Source: Oscillospiraceae bacterium (lineage in GTDB: Bacteria > Bacillota > Clostridia > Oscillospirales > UBA929). From it: a stretch of 21,546 nucleotides of DNA. Numbering within the stretch: the first letter of the stretch is position 1; each line of letters begins with the position of its first letter. The stretch lies in NCBI GenBank assembly GCA_031289065.1, contig JAITQI010000067.1:1-21546 (forward strand). The letters run 5' to 3'. Below are positions 1 to 8,138 of this stretch, piece after piece. The position numbers and the translations under genes are program-made. The notes under the pieces are model-generated. The model saw nothing but the letters and a program-made list of their open reading frames with translations, made no database searches and was not told the DNA's origin.

Positions 1-831
1 TTGGATCTGGACATGTACCTGCGCATCGCCACCGAGCTGCACCTCAAGCGGCTCATCGTGGGCGGGCTGGAACGGGTGTATGAGATCGGCCGCCTGTTCC
101 GCAACGAGGGCATGAGCGTCAAACACAACCCCGAGTTCACCACGGTGGAGTTTTACGAGGCCTACCTCGACTGCGACGGCATTCTGGCGCTGACAGAGGA
201 GATGCTCTCCGGGGTAGCTCTGGATGTGCTGGGCACCGTCGAGCTGACCTATCAGGGCGAGGCGGTGAGCCTGGCGCGGCCCTGGCGGCGCATGACCATG
301 GCCGACGCCGTGAAGGAATACACCGGCGTGGATTTCCTGTCCTTCGACACCGCCGAACAGGCCCAACAGGCCGCGCAAAGCGTCGGCGTGGAGGGCAAGG
401 GCACCCTCTCTTGGGGGGAATGGCTGTACGAATGTTTTGACCAGAAGGTGGAGGGTCTCCTCTTGCAGCCCACCTTCATCACCCGGCACCCGGTGGAGGT
501 CTCCCCCCTGGCCAAGCGCTGCCCGGACGACCCCCGCCTCACCGACCGCTTCGAGCTGTTCGTCACCCGGCGGGAAATCGCCAACGCCTTTTCCGAGCTC
601 AACGACCCCATCGACCAGCGGGAGCGCTTCGCCCGGCAGGCCGCCCTGCGGGCCGCGGGGGACGAAGAGGCCGGCATGATGGACGAGGACTTCCTTCAGG
701 CCCTGGAATACGGTATGCCCCCCACCGCGGGGTGCGGGATCGGCATCGACCGGTTCACTATGCTGCTCACCGACAGCGCCTCCGTTCGAGACGTGATTTT
801 GTTTCCCACCATGAAGCCCCTGGATGATTGA
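1..831 (+). CDS. lysS: Lysyl-tRNA synthetase, C-terminal part (5' end outside window)
   Basis: This is the C-terminal 276 residues of a class II lysyl-tRNA synthetase, which charges tRNA-Lys with lysine in the cytoplasm using ATP. The class II motif 2 region is visible at residues 24-54 of the fragment (RVYEIGRLFRNEG, then HNPEFTTVEFYEAY). Motif 3 is near the end (GCGIGIDRFTMLL, then DVILFPTMKP). The block FELFVTRREIANAFSELNDP is typical of LysS. The N-terminal OB-fold anticodon-binding domain and motif 1 lie upstream of the window, so the TTG at position 1 is almost certainly an internal Leu codon rather than a start. The gene ends at TGA 829-831 and is followed by a GC-rich hairpin. Family identification is secure. 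Confidence 0.96.
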   Translation: MDLDMYLRIATELHLKRLIVGGLERVYEIGRLFRNEGMSVKHNPEFTTVEFYEAYLDCDGILALTEEMLSGVALDVLGTVELTYQGEAVSLARPWRRMTMADAVKEYTGVDFLSFDTAEQAQQAAQSVGVEGKGTLSWGEWLYECFDQKVEGLLLQPTFITRHPVEVSPLAKRCPDDPRLTDRFELFVTRREIANAFSELNDPIDQRERFARQAALRAAGDEEAGMMDEDFLQALEYGMPPTAGCGIGIDRFTMLLTDSASVRDVILFPTMKPLDD

Positions 832-841
832 CTCTGCTGCC

Positions 842-864
842 CGGCGCGCCCAAGCGGCGCGCCG
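842..864 (+). terminator. GC-rich hairpin after lysS
   Basis: A perfect 9-bp inverted repeat (CGGCGCGCC at 842-850, GGCGCGCCG at 856-864) with a 5-base loop begins 10 bases after the lysS stop. It is followed by a poor T-run (TGTGTGTTAG). It could terminate lysS transcription, but the weak U-tract makes intrinsic termination uncertain. Confidence 0.45.
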
Positions 865-915
865 TGTGTGTTAGATCGGCAAAAGTTCCCAAAACCGGGA
901 AGGAGGCGGCGCGGC

Positions 916-1533
916 GTGACCTTTCGGCGTTTTTCCCACTGGTGGCGCAACAGTTTTTGGTTCCACTACAAATGGCATTCCCTCGGTGTGCTGGCGCTGC
1001 TCGCCCTCCTCGCCCTCATTTTCACGGAGGTGCTGGGCCGGGTTCATCCGGATCTGTACTACACCGCGACCCTCAAGGGCATCGGCATCAGCACCTCTTT
1101 CGACGAGCTGGACGCCCATCTCCTTCCCCTGATGGAAGACCTCAACGGCGACGGGCAGATCGTCCTGCAAAGCGAGCTGCTGGGCGTGGACGAGAGCGAA
1201 ATCGGCATGGCCGTCGGCATGAAGTTTACCATCCAGCTTCTCGACGACAACATCTCCCTGTTCCTCCTGGACAGGGCTACGGCGGACGAGCTGGCCGAAC
1301 AGTCAGACGCCTTCCTGCCCATGGCGGACTTCGGCCTGACCGGCGAGGCGGACGAGCCATGGCTGCTCCGGGTGGACGACAAACCCATGCTGTCCGGAAT
1401 CCCTGTTTTGGAGGGGCGACCCTTTTACGCCTGCGTCAAGGTCTTCTCCCCGGCCGAGTGGGAGAACCCCGACATACGGGCCAGATTCGACCAAATCGGC
1501 GTCCTCCTGCGGGCCATGGCAGGGGACGGATGA
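916..1533 (+). CDS. Single-pass membrane protein of unknown function
   Basis: The start is GTG at 916, nine bases after a perfect AGGAGG at 901-906; an upstream in-frame ATG at 868 has no such site. The product is 205 residues. A short basic/aromatic N-terminus (RRFSHWWRNSFWFHYKWH) is followed by one hydrophobic segment at about residues 22-37 (LGVLALLALLALIF). The rest is likely extracytoplasmic, with the short N-terminus inside. A DLNGDGQIVLQSE stretch at about residues 75-87 resembles an EF-hand/dockerin-like calcium loop (D-x-N-x-D-G). I do not recognise a functional family. The stop codon overlaps the ATG of the next gene (ATGA, 1530-1533), so the two are translationally coupled. That says little about function, since the neighbour is an RNA methyltransferase. 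Confidence 0.8.
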   Translation: MTFRRFSHWWRNSFWFHYKWHSLGVLALLALLALIFTEVLGRVHPDLYYTATLKGIGISTSFDELDAHLLPLMEDLNGDGQIVLQSELLGVDESEIGMAVGMKFTIQLLDDNISLFLLDRATADELAEQSDAFLPMADFGLTGEADEPWLLRVDDKPMLSGIPVLEGRPFYACVKVFSPAEWENPDIRARFDQIGVLLRAMAGDG

Positions 1534-2300
1534 CCGCCCGGGCGCTTGTCACCAGCCGGGACAACCCGCTGGTGAAGCAATGCCTCAGCCTGGCCGCCAC
1601 CCGGAAGGCCCGGCGGGAGGCCGGTCTGTTTTTGTGCGACGGCCCTTCCCTGCTCCCTGAGGCGCTGGCCCACGGCGCGGCGGTGACGATGGTGCTGTGC
1701 GCCGAGGGGCGGACGCTGCCCCCCCTGCCGGAGACCGTCCGGACGGTGGAGCTGTCCGAGCGTTTGATACGCGCCGCCTCCCCCACCGAGACCCCCCAAG
1801 GGCTGGTGTTCCTCTGCCGACTGCCCGACACTCGACCCCCCGCGCCCCTGCCCGCCGGGCGGTATGTGCTGCTGGATCGGGTGCAGGATCCCGGCAACGT
1901 GGGTTCCATCGTTCGCACGGCGGCCGCCTTTGGGTTCTCCGCCCTGCTGTTGGGCCCTGGCTGCGCCGACCCCTTTTCCCCTAAGGCCGTCCGGGCCGCC
2001 ATGGGCGCCACCTTCCGCCTGCCCCTCTGGGAGACCGACGACCCCGGCGCCGCCCTTGGCGGCTGCCCCGTCCCGGTATACGCCGCCCTCCCCGGTGACG
2101 GGGCCCGGGATGTACGGGAGATCGACCTGTCAGCCTGCGTCCTGCTGTTGGGCAACGAAGGGGCCGGACTGTCCCAACCCCTCATCGACCGGGCCGACGG
2201 ACGGATCAAGCTCCCCATGGCGCCCCACTGCGAATCCCTCGGCGTGGCCGCCGCCGCCGCCGCCCTGCTGTGGGAAGCGGCGCGTAAAAACGGTGTCTGA
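1530..2300 (+). CDS. TrmH/SpoU-family RNA 2'-O-methyltransferase
   Basis: The ATG at 1530 overlaps the stop of the preceding gene (ATGA). The 256-residue length is normal for TrmH/SpoU enzymes with an N-terminal substrate-binding domain (residues 1-100, beginning LVTSRDNPLVKQCLSL). The C-terminal SPOUT domain transfers a methyl group from S-adenosylmethionine to a ribose 2'-OH in rRNA or tRNA. SPOUT motif 1 (LLDRVQDPGNVGSIVRTAAA), motif 2 (LLLGNEGAGLS) and motif 3 (IKLPM, then ESLGVAAAAAALLWE) are all present. Motif 3 usually reads ESLNVAVA; here the Asn is Gly, which may affect cofactor handling. The target RNA cannot be read from sequence. An upstream in-frame ORF extension to 828 is not the real start, because it lies antiphase over the previous gene. 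Confidence 0.88.
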   Translation: MTARALVTSRDNPLVKQCLSLAATRKARREAGLFLCDGPSLLPEALAHGAAVTMVLCAEGRTLPPLPETVRTVELSERLIRAASPTETPQGLVFLCRLPDTRPPAPLPAGRYVLLDRVQDPGNVGSIVRTAAAFGFSALLLGPGCADPFSPKAVRAAMGATFRLPLWETDDPGAALGGCPVPVYAALPGDGARDVREIDLSACVLLLGNEGAGLSQPLIDRADGRIKLPMAPHCESLGVAAAAAALLWEAARKNGV

Positions 2301-2331
2301 CATCCCCACTTACTATGGGAGGGCCTTTTCT

Positions 2332-2961
2332 ATGAACCGAAAATGCTGTCTGCTCTTATCTCTTGCCCTGATGTGCTCTCTTCTGCTGTCCGCCTGCTCC
2401 GCCATTCGGGGCGCGGAAACCGGCAGCTGGTCCGAGGACCGGCTCAGCTTTACCAACGAGTGGGCCAACTTCCGCTTTGACCTGCCGGACGGCTGGCGCG
2501 CCCTGTCGGCGGAGGAAATGGAAACCCAGCTGTCCGCCGGGGAGGACATCCTCGTCAACGACGGCACTAACCGCACCGCCATCGACGTGGCCCTGTTCCG
2601 GACGGCGTACGACTTCATCGTGACCACCGAGGACGGCCTTCCCAACGCCATTGTGGCCTATGAGAACTTGGCCCTGGTGCCCGGCGCGGGCTCTGTGGAC
2701 GCCGAGGGGTATTACGAAATCCTCAAGCCGCAGCTGCTGGCGATCACCTCCATGGCGTACACGGAAGTCGGCACCTCCGTCGAGATCATCGCGGGCGAGG
2801 AATATTATGTGGGCACCTTCGCCGTGTCCGGCGGTATTTTCTATCAGGACTACTACCTGCGCAAAGTCGGGAAGGTTATCATGTCCATCATTGTCACCTA
2901 CACCGAGGACACAGCGGCCGACGCCGCGGACTTCCTCGACGGCATCCAACCCGTTAAATAA
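2332..2961 (+). CDS. Lipoprotein of unknown function
   Basis: The ATG at 2332 is preceded by a GGGAGGG ribosome binding site (2318-2324). The product is 209 residues and begins with a classic lipoprotein signal peptide: MNRK, a hydrophobic run, then the lipobox LLSAC with Cys22 as the predicted lipidated residue. The mature protein should therefore be anchored on the outer face of the cytoplasmic membrane. The mature part opens with a segment rich in aromatic residues (FTNEWANFRFDLPDGWRAL) of the kind seen in small Clostridia lipoproteins, followed by alternating beta-like stretches (EEYYVGTFAVSGGIFYQDYY). No catalytic motif is recognised. It lies 31 bases after the methyltransferase gene and 33 bases before dprA, with no obvious terminator between them. 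Confidence 0.85.
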   Translation: MNRKCCLLLSLALMCSLLLSACSAIRGAETGSWSEDRLSFTNEWANFRFDLPDGWRALSAEEMETQLSAGEDILVNDGTNRTAIDVALFRTAYDFIVTTEDGLPNAIVAYENLALVPGAGSVDAEGYYEILKPQLLAITSMAYTEVGTSVEIIAGEEYYVGTFAVSGGIFYQDYYLRKVGKVIMSIIVTYTEDTAADAADFLDGIQPVK

Positions 2962-2979
2962 TCTGATTTCTGACCGCTG
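2959..2979 (+). repeat. Heptanucleotide repeat, three units, upstream of dprA
   Basis: Three in-phase seven-base units (TAATCTG, ATTTCTG, ACCGCTG), each ending in CTG, lie between the lipoprotein stop and the dprA ribosome binding site. They match the phase and consensus of the longer tract before topA (4265-4313) and the two-unit tract at 9880-9893. Confidence 0.5.
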
Positions 2980-2994
2980 AAAGGGTGACCCTCC

Positions 2995-4239
2995 GTGTCC
3001 GTCAAATATTGGCTCTGGTTGAGCGCCCTGCGCCAAATCGGCGCGGACAGGGTGTGCGACCTCATCGATCGTTTCGGGACGCCGGAAAACGTCTTTTTCG
3101 CCGACGACGCCGACCTGCGCGGCGTGGAGGGCCTGAACAAGGCCCAGCTTCAGGAACTGTGCCTGCGGGACCTGGCCGGGGCCGAACGGGTGCTGGAGCA
3201 GTGCGACCGGCTTGGTCTGCGGGTGCTGACCATGCAGGACGCCGACTACCCCGAGCGCCTGAAAAACATCCCGTCGCCCCCCAGCGTACTCTATGTCAAA
3301 GGGCGGCTGCCCGCCTTGGACGAAGAGGCGGCGCTGACCGTAGTGGGTTCCCGCCGGGCCACCCCCTACGGCCTTCAGGCCACCGCCCGGCTGTGCTACG
3401 GGCTGGCTCGGGCCGGGATGCTCATCGTGTCCGGCCTGGCCGACGGCATCGACGCCCAAGCACATACCGGGGCCCTGCAGGCCGGGGCTCCCACCGTGGC
3501 CGTGCTGGGCTGCGGGGTGGACATCGTATACCCTGAGAGCAACCGGGCGCTGTATGAGGACATCGCCGCCATGGGCGCCCTCATCAGCGAATATCCCCCC
3601 GGCACCCGGCCTCTGGGCGGCCACTTCCCGGCCCGGAACCGCATTTTGAGCGGGGTGAGCCTGGGTACGCTGGTGGTGGAAGCCCCCCAGTTTTCCGGTT
3701 CGCTGATCACCGCCGGGCACGCCTTGGAGCAGGGACGGGACGTCTTCGCCGTCCCCGGCAACATCGATGCCCCCGAGAGCGCCGGCAGCAACCGCCTCAT
3801 CGCCGACAGCGCCGCCCAGCTGGTCACCGGCCCCCGGGACATCCTCAATGCATACGAAGCCCTGTACCCTCACAAGATTACCCTGAACGACCATCGTCCC
3901 CAGGCCCTCATCGGATACAACAAACGCCCCGTCCAGGCGGAGCGGGAGCCCCTCGCCTTGGTGGCCGACACGGTGGAAACACCCCGCCGGAAAGCGCCCC
4001 GCGCCCCCAAAAAGGCCGAGTCTCCCAAGGCGGTGGATCTGAGCGAGCGGATAAAAGACTTTACACCGGATCAAAAAGCCATTATGATAGCCATAGCGGG
4101 CCAGCCCCGGCATGTGGATGAGATCGTCGAGCAAACCGACCTGCCCGCCTCCCGCGTCCTCCGGGCGCTCACCCTCCTGGAACTCAACGGCGCCGTTAAA
4201 CAACGCCCCGGCAAACGCTTCGAAATCGCGGAGGACTGA
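2995..4239 (+). CDS. dprA: DNA processing protein DprA (Smf)
   Basis: The GTG start at 2995 follows an AAGGGTG site (2981-2987). The 414-residue protein has the DprA layout: an N-terminal helical SAM-like region (1-75), a Rossmann-like DprA domain (about 100-290), a charged Lys/Pro-rich linker (about 320-345) and a C-terminal winged-helix domain (about 350-414, ending LELNGAVKQRPGKRFEI). Diagnostic motifs are VVGSRRATPYG, SGLADGIDAQAHTGAL, GCGVDIVYPESN, HFPARNRILSG and GSLITAGHALEQGR. DprA binds incoming single-stranded DNA and loads RecA during natural transformation; many Firmicutes without known competence keep it. The dprA-topA-trmFO order is a conserved Firmicutes arrangement and supports the call. 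Confidence 0.96.
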   Translation: MSVKYWLWLSALRQIGADRVCDLIDRFGTPENVFFADDADLRGVEGLNKAQLQELCLRDLAGAERVLEQCDRLGLRVLTMQDADYPERLKNIPSPPSVLYVKGRLPALDEEAALTVVGSRRATPYGLQATARLCYGLARAGMLIVSGLADGIDAQAHTGALQAGAPTVAVLGCGVDIVYPESNRALYEDIAAMGALISEYPPGTRPLGGHFPARNRILSGVSLGTLVVEAPQFSGSLITAGHALEQGRDVFAVPGNIDAPESAGSNRLIADSAAQLVTGPRDILNAYEALYPHKITLNDHRPQALIGYNKRPVQAEREPLALVADTVETPRRKAPRAPKKAESPKAVDLSERIKDFTPDQKAIMIAIAGQPRHVDEIVEQTDLPASRVLRALTLLELNGAVKQRPGKRFEIAED

Positions 4240-4264
4240 AGCGCGGTCTGACGACCCCTTTTTG

Positions 4265-4313
4265 TCTTCTGTTTTCTGTCTTCTGCTCTCTGTCCTCTGT
4301 CATCTGACTTCTG
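4265..4313 (+). repeat. Heptanucleotide tandem repeat, seven units, in the topA leader
   Basis: Seven consecutive seven-base units run without a break: TCTTCTG, TTTTCTG, TCTTCTG, CTCTCTG, TCCTCTG, TCATCTG, ACTTCTG. Every unit ends in TCTG. The tract fills most of the dprA-topA gap and stops four bases before the topA ribosome binding site GGAGG (4318-4322). It is pyrimidine-rich on the coding strand, so a transcript would carry a C/U-rich, probably unstructured leader. Confidence 0.85.
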
Positions 4314-4330
4314 TTTTGGAGGCTGCCCAC

Positions 4331-6730
4331 ATGCCCAACAACCTCATCATCGTGGAATCCCCGGCCAAGGCCAAGACCATCGGCAAGTACCTGGGGCGGG
4401 ATTTCACCGTCAAGGCCACCATGGGGCACCTGCGCGACCTGCCCAAGTCCAAGATGGGCGTGGACATCCCCGGGTTTATCATCGATTACCGGCCCATCGC
4501 GGGCAAGGAGAAGACCATCTCCGACCTGCGGGCCCAAGCCCGGGCCGCCGACCATGTCTACCTGGCCACCGACCCCGATCGGGAAGGGGAGGCCATCTCT
4601 TGGCATCTCAAGGAACTGCTCGAGTTGTCCGACGACAAGACCGCCCGGGTCACCTTCAACGAGATCACCAAAAAGGTGGTGCAGGACAGCATCAAGCACC
4701 CCCGGGCCATCGACGACCATTTGGTGGACGCCCAGCAGGCCCGCCGGGTGCTGGATCGCATTGTGGGCTACGAGCTGTCCCCCCTGCTGTGGCGCAAGGT
4801 GCGGCCGGGATTGTCGGCGGGGCGGGTGCAGTCGGTGGCCGTCCGGCTGGTGGTTGACCGGGAGGAGGAGGTTCGCGCCTTCATCCCCAAGGAATATTGG
4901 AGCATCGACGTCACCCTGGCCCGCCGGGAGGGCCCCGGCAAGTTCGACGCCCATTTTCACGGCACCCCGGCGGGCAAAGCGGAGCTGGGCAGTCAGGCCG
5001 AGGCCGACGCCGTGGTCGCCGCCGTGACCGGTGCGCCCTTTTCGGTGTCCGAGGTGAAGACGGGCCAGCGCAAGCGAACCCCCGCGCCCCCCTTCATCAC
5101 CTCCACCTTGCAGCAGGAGGCCTCCCGCAAGCTCAACATGAACCCCCGCCGTGCCATGGCGGTGGCCCAGCAGCTTTACGAGGGCGTCGAAATCGGCGAC
5201 CTGGGACTGACCGGCCTGATCACCTATATGCGCACCGACTCCCAGCGTCTGAGCGAAGAGGCCTTGGATCAGGTTCGGGTCTTTATCAAGGATCAGTACG
5301 GTCCTGCTTACTGCCCCGCCGCCCCTCGGCGCTACAAGGGAAAGAAGGAGGCGCAGGACGCCCATGAGGCCATCCGCCCCTCCGACGTGACCCTGACGCC
5401 GGACAAAATCCGGGACAGCCTGGCCGACGACCAATACAAGCTGTACAAGCTCATCTGGTCGCGCTTTGTGGCCTGCCAGATGGAAAACGCCCTGTACGAC
5501 ACGCTGACCATCGACACCCTGTCCGCCGGGTATATCTTCCGCGCCAACCACACCAGCCTCAAATTCGCCGGGTTCACGGCGGTCTACGAAGAGGGCCGGG
5601 ACGACGAGAAGGAGGAGCGGGACGACCCCCTGCCCGACCTGCGCCAGGGCGAGCTTCTCTCCCTGACCGCCCCCCGCCCCGCCCAGCACTTTACGCAGCC
5701 CCCCCCCCGCTTTACCGAGGCCAGCCTCATCAAGGCCATGGAGGAACAGGGCATCGGACGCCCCAGCACGTACGCGCCCACCATCTCCACCATCCTGGAG
5801 CGGGAATACATTCTCCGCCAGAACAAGGCGCTCTCCCCCACCCCCTTGGGGGAGGTGGTGACCACCATGATGAAGGAGAAGTTCCAGGACATCATCGACG
5901 TGGCCTTTACCGCCCGCATGGAAAACAACCTGGACGAGGTGGAGGAGGGCCGCAAGGACTGGCGGGCCATGCTGGCCGACTTTTACGGCGGCTTCTCCGA
6001 GGCGGTCAAGCAGGCCGCCGAGGACAAGACCCGGTACAAGGTGCCCGACGAGCCCACCGACTTTGTCTGCGAGCTGTGCGGTCGGAACATGGTGATCAAA
6101 ATGGGGCGGTTCGGGCGGTTTGTCGCCTGCCCGGGGTACCCCGAATGCAAAAACACCAAGCCCATTTCGGAGCCCACCCCGGGGGAGTGCCCCAAGTGCG
6201 GGGCGGTCGTCCTCAAAAAGAAATCGCGCAACAACCGGGACTATTACGGCTGTGAGAAATTCCCTGCCTGCGACTTTATGACCTGGGACGTACCCATCGG
6301 CGACCGTTGCCCCGAATGCTCCCGCACCCTGTTCAAACGGGGCGGCCGGGGGGCGACAAAGCCCTTCTGCGCCAATCCCCAATGCCCGGCCTATCTGCCG
6401 GAAGACCAGCGGGGCTACCGCCGGAAGAAGACCGAAACCGCCGAGGCGGGGGCGGGCACGGGCACGGGTACGGAGGCCCCGGCGGCCAAACGCACCGGCA
6501 AGCCCGCCGTCCGGAAAACCACCGCCGCTCGCAGCACAGCCACCAAAAAACCCGCCGCCAAAACAACGGCGGCCACGGTGAAAAAAGCGGCGGCGCCGAA
6601 GAAGACTACGACCGCGAAGGCCGCCCCCAAGAAGGCGGCGACGGCGAAACCAGCGGCCAAGAAAACCACGGCCGCGAAAACGACGGTTAAGAAAACCACG
6701 GCGGCCAAAAAAGCGACGACGGCGAAATAG
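4331..6730 (+). CDS. topA: DNA topoisomerase I with H1-like basic tail
   Basis: The ATG at 4331 is eight bases after GGAGG (4318-4322); the reading frame is open further upstream, but the protein clearly starts at MPNNLIIVESPAKAKTI. The enzyme is a 799-residue type IA topoisomerase that relaxes negative supercoils. The Toprim domain carries Glu9 and the metal-binding DPDRE at 81-85. The active-site tyrosine is Tyr299 (GLITYMRTDSQ). Three C4 zinc ribbons begin at Cys580, Cys620 and Cys660. From about residue 700 to the end, the protein is an extreme Lys/Ala/Thr-rich tail of repeating KKTTAAK, KKAATAK and similar units. This resembles eukaryotic histone H1 tails and the basic tails of actinobacterial TopA, and is probably a non-specific DNA-binding extension. 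It is unusual for Firmicutes TopA, which normally ends at the zinc domains. Confidence 0.97.
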   Translation: MPNNLIIVESPAKAKTIGKYLGRDFTVKATMGHLRDLPKSKMGVDIPGFIIDYRPIAGKEKTISDLRAQARAADHVYLATDPDREGEAISWHLKELLELSDDKTARVTFNEITKKVVQDSIKHPRAIDDHLVDAQQARRVLDRIVGYELSPLLWRKVRPGLSAGRVQSVAVRLVVDREEEVRAFIPKEYWSIDVTLARREGPGKFDAHFHGTPAGKAELGSQAEADAVVAAVTGAPFSVSEVKTGQRKRTPAPPFITSTLQQEASRKLNMNPRRAMAVAQQLYEGVEIGDLGLTGLITYMRTDSQRLSEEALDQVRVFIKDQYGPAYCPAAPRRYKGKKEAQDAHEAIRPSDVTLTPDKIRDSLADDQYKLYKLIWSRFVACQMENALYDTLTIDTLSAGYIFRANHTSLKFAGFTAVYEEGRDDEKEERDDPLPDLRQGELLSLTAPRPAQHFTQPPPRFTEASLIKAMEEQGIGRPSTYAPTISTILEREYILRQNKALSPTPLGEVVTTMMKEKFQDIIDVAFTARMENNLDEVEEGRKDWRAMLADFYGGFSEAVKQAAEDKTRYKVPDEPTDFVCELCGRNMVIKMGRFGRFVACPGYPECKNTKPISEPTPGECPKCGAVVLKKKSRNNRDYYGCEKFPACDFMTWDVPIGDRCPECSRTLFKRGGRGATKPFCANPQCPAYLPEDQRGYRRKKTETAEAGAGTGTGTEAPAAKRTGKPAVRKTTAARSTATKKPAAKTTAATVKKAAAPKKTTTAKAAPKKAATAKPAAKKTTAAKTTVKKTTAAKKATTAK

Positions 6731-6782
6731 GGATGAGGTTCCTGGGGAAACGAAGGATCGGATTAGCCACCCAACGGAAAGG

Positions 6783-8138
6783 ATGAACGCCACCGTGAAC
6801 ACGCCTCAGGCCACTGTCATCGGCGGAGGGTTGGCCGGATGCGAGGCGGCCTGGCAGCTGGCCGAGCGCGGCGTGGCCGTCACCCTGGCGGAGATGAAGC
6901 CGGGCAAGACGACCCCGGCCCACCACAGTCCCTATCTGGCCGAGCTGGTCTGCTCCAACTCCCTGCGGGGGGACCGATTGGAAAACGCCCCCGGGCTTCT
7001 CAAAGCCGAGCTGCGCCGCCTAAACAGCCTGATTCTCTCATGTGCCGACGCCACCCGGGTGGAAGCGGGGGGCGCACTGGCGGTGGACAGGGAGGGGTTC
7101 GCCCGGTTGGTCACGGAGCGTATCCAAGGCCATCCCCTCATCACGCTTGTCTCCCGGGAATTGACCGACCTCCCGGCGGGCCCCGGCGTCGTGGCCACCG
7201 GGCCGCTGACCGACGGGGCTATGGCCGCCTCTATCGCCCGCTTCTTCGGGGGGGCGGCCCCCCTGTCCTTTTACGACGCCGCCGCGCCCCTGGTATCGGC
7301 GGCCAGCGTGGACATGGACTGCGCCTTCTTCGGCTCCCGGTACGGGAAGGGCGGGGACGATTATCTCAACTGCCCTCTGACCCGCGGGGAATACGAGGCC
7401 TTCCGCACGGCGCTGGCCGCGGCCGAGGAGGCCCCGGTGCGCGGTTTTGAGGACAGCCGTGTCTTCGAGGGCTGTATGCCGGTGGAGGTCATGGCCCGGC
7501 GAGGGGCGGACGCGTTGCGCTACGGGCCCTTCAAGCCGGTGGGGCTGACCGCGCCGGACGGACGCCGGTTTTACGCCGTCCTCCAGCTGCGCCGGGACAA
7601 CGTGGCCGGGAGTGTGTACAACCTGGTGGGCTGTCAGACCCATCTGACCTTTGGAGCGCAAAAACGGGTGTTTGCCCTGATCCCCGCCCTGCGCCGGGCC
7701 GAGTTCCTGCGCTACGGCGTCATGCACCGCAACACCTATTTGGATGCCCCCCGTCTGCTGGACGCCTGTTTCGCCGTCCGGTGCGCCCCCGACCTGTTTT
7801 TCGCCGGGCAGATGACCGGGGTGGAGGGGTACATCGAGTCGGTCGCCTCCGGTTTGACGGCCGGACGGGCGCTGGCCGACCGCTTGGCGGGCCGACGGCC
7901 CGTCCCCTTCCCAGCGGAGACCGCCCACGGCGCGCTGGCCGCCTATATTTCCAACCCGGCGGTCGTCCGTTTTCAGCCCATGAACATCAATTTCGGCCTG
8001 CTGCCGCCGCTGGACGCGCCGTGCAAGGGCAAGCGGGAGCGATACGCCGCCCTGTCCGCCCGGGCGCTGGCGGCGCTGGACGCGTTTATCAGAGACAGAG
8101 AAGGAAGCCAAGAGAAACCGGAGGGAGAGTGCGTATGA
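6783..8138 (+). CDS. trmFO: Methylenetetrahydrofolate-tRNA-(uracil-54-C5)-methyltransferase
   Basis: TrmFO (formerly Gid) uses methylenetetrahydrofolate and FAD/NAD(P)H to make 5-methyluridine at position 54 of tRNA. The N-terminal dinucleotide-binding motif (TVIGGGLAGCEAAWQLAERG) and the family signature (ELVCSNSLR, then NAPGLLKAELRRL) are clear. The two conserved cysteines are Cys57 (ELVCSNS) and Cys231 (FEGCMPVE) in ATG numbering. The ATG at 6783 directly abuts the GGAAAGG site (6776-6782), so translation may instead start at the in-frame GTG at 6795, twelve bases downstream of that site. That start would give the cysteines numbers 53 and 227, close to Bacillus subtilis TrmFO. The 451-residue length is normal. 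The stop overlaps the ATG of plsX, and topA lies 52 bases upstream without a terminator. Confidence 0.95.
   Translation: MNATVNTPQATVIGGGLAGCEAAWQLAERGVAVTLAEMKPGKTTPAHHSPYLAELVCSNSLRGDRLENAPGLLKAELRRLNSLILSCADATRVEAGGALAVDREGFARLVTERIQGHPLITLVSRELTDLPAGPGVVATGPLTDGAMAASIARFFGGAAPLSFYDAAAPLVSAASVDMDCAFFGSRYGKGGDDYLNCPLTRGEYEAFRTALAAAEEAPVRGFEDSRVFEGCMPVEVMARRGADALRYGPFKPVGLTAPDGRRFYAVLQLRRDNVAGSVYNLVGCQTHLTFGAQKRVFALIPALRRAEFLRYGVMHRNTYLDAPRLLDACFAVRCAPDLFFAGQMTGVEGYIESVASGLTAGRALADRLAGRRPVPFPAETAHGALAAYISNPAVVRFQPMNINFGLLPPLDAPCKGKRERYAALSARALAALDAFIRDREGSQEKPEGECV

Noticed and set aside
1864..2331. N-terminal extension of the lipoprotein frame
   Set aside because: The upstream part is antiphase over the methyltransferase gene; a ribosome binding site and signal peptide place the start at 2332.
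4196..6802. 868-residue open frame on the minus strand opposite topA
   Set aside because: It lies antiphase to a clear topA gene; its Gly/Arg/Leu/His-rich composition is the usual shadow of GC-rich coding sequence, with no domain or ribosome binding site.
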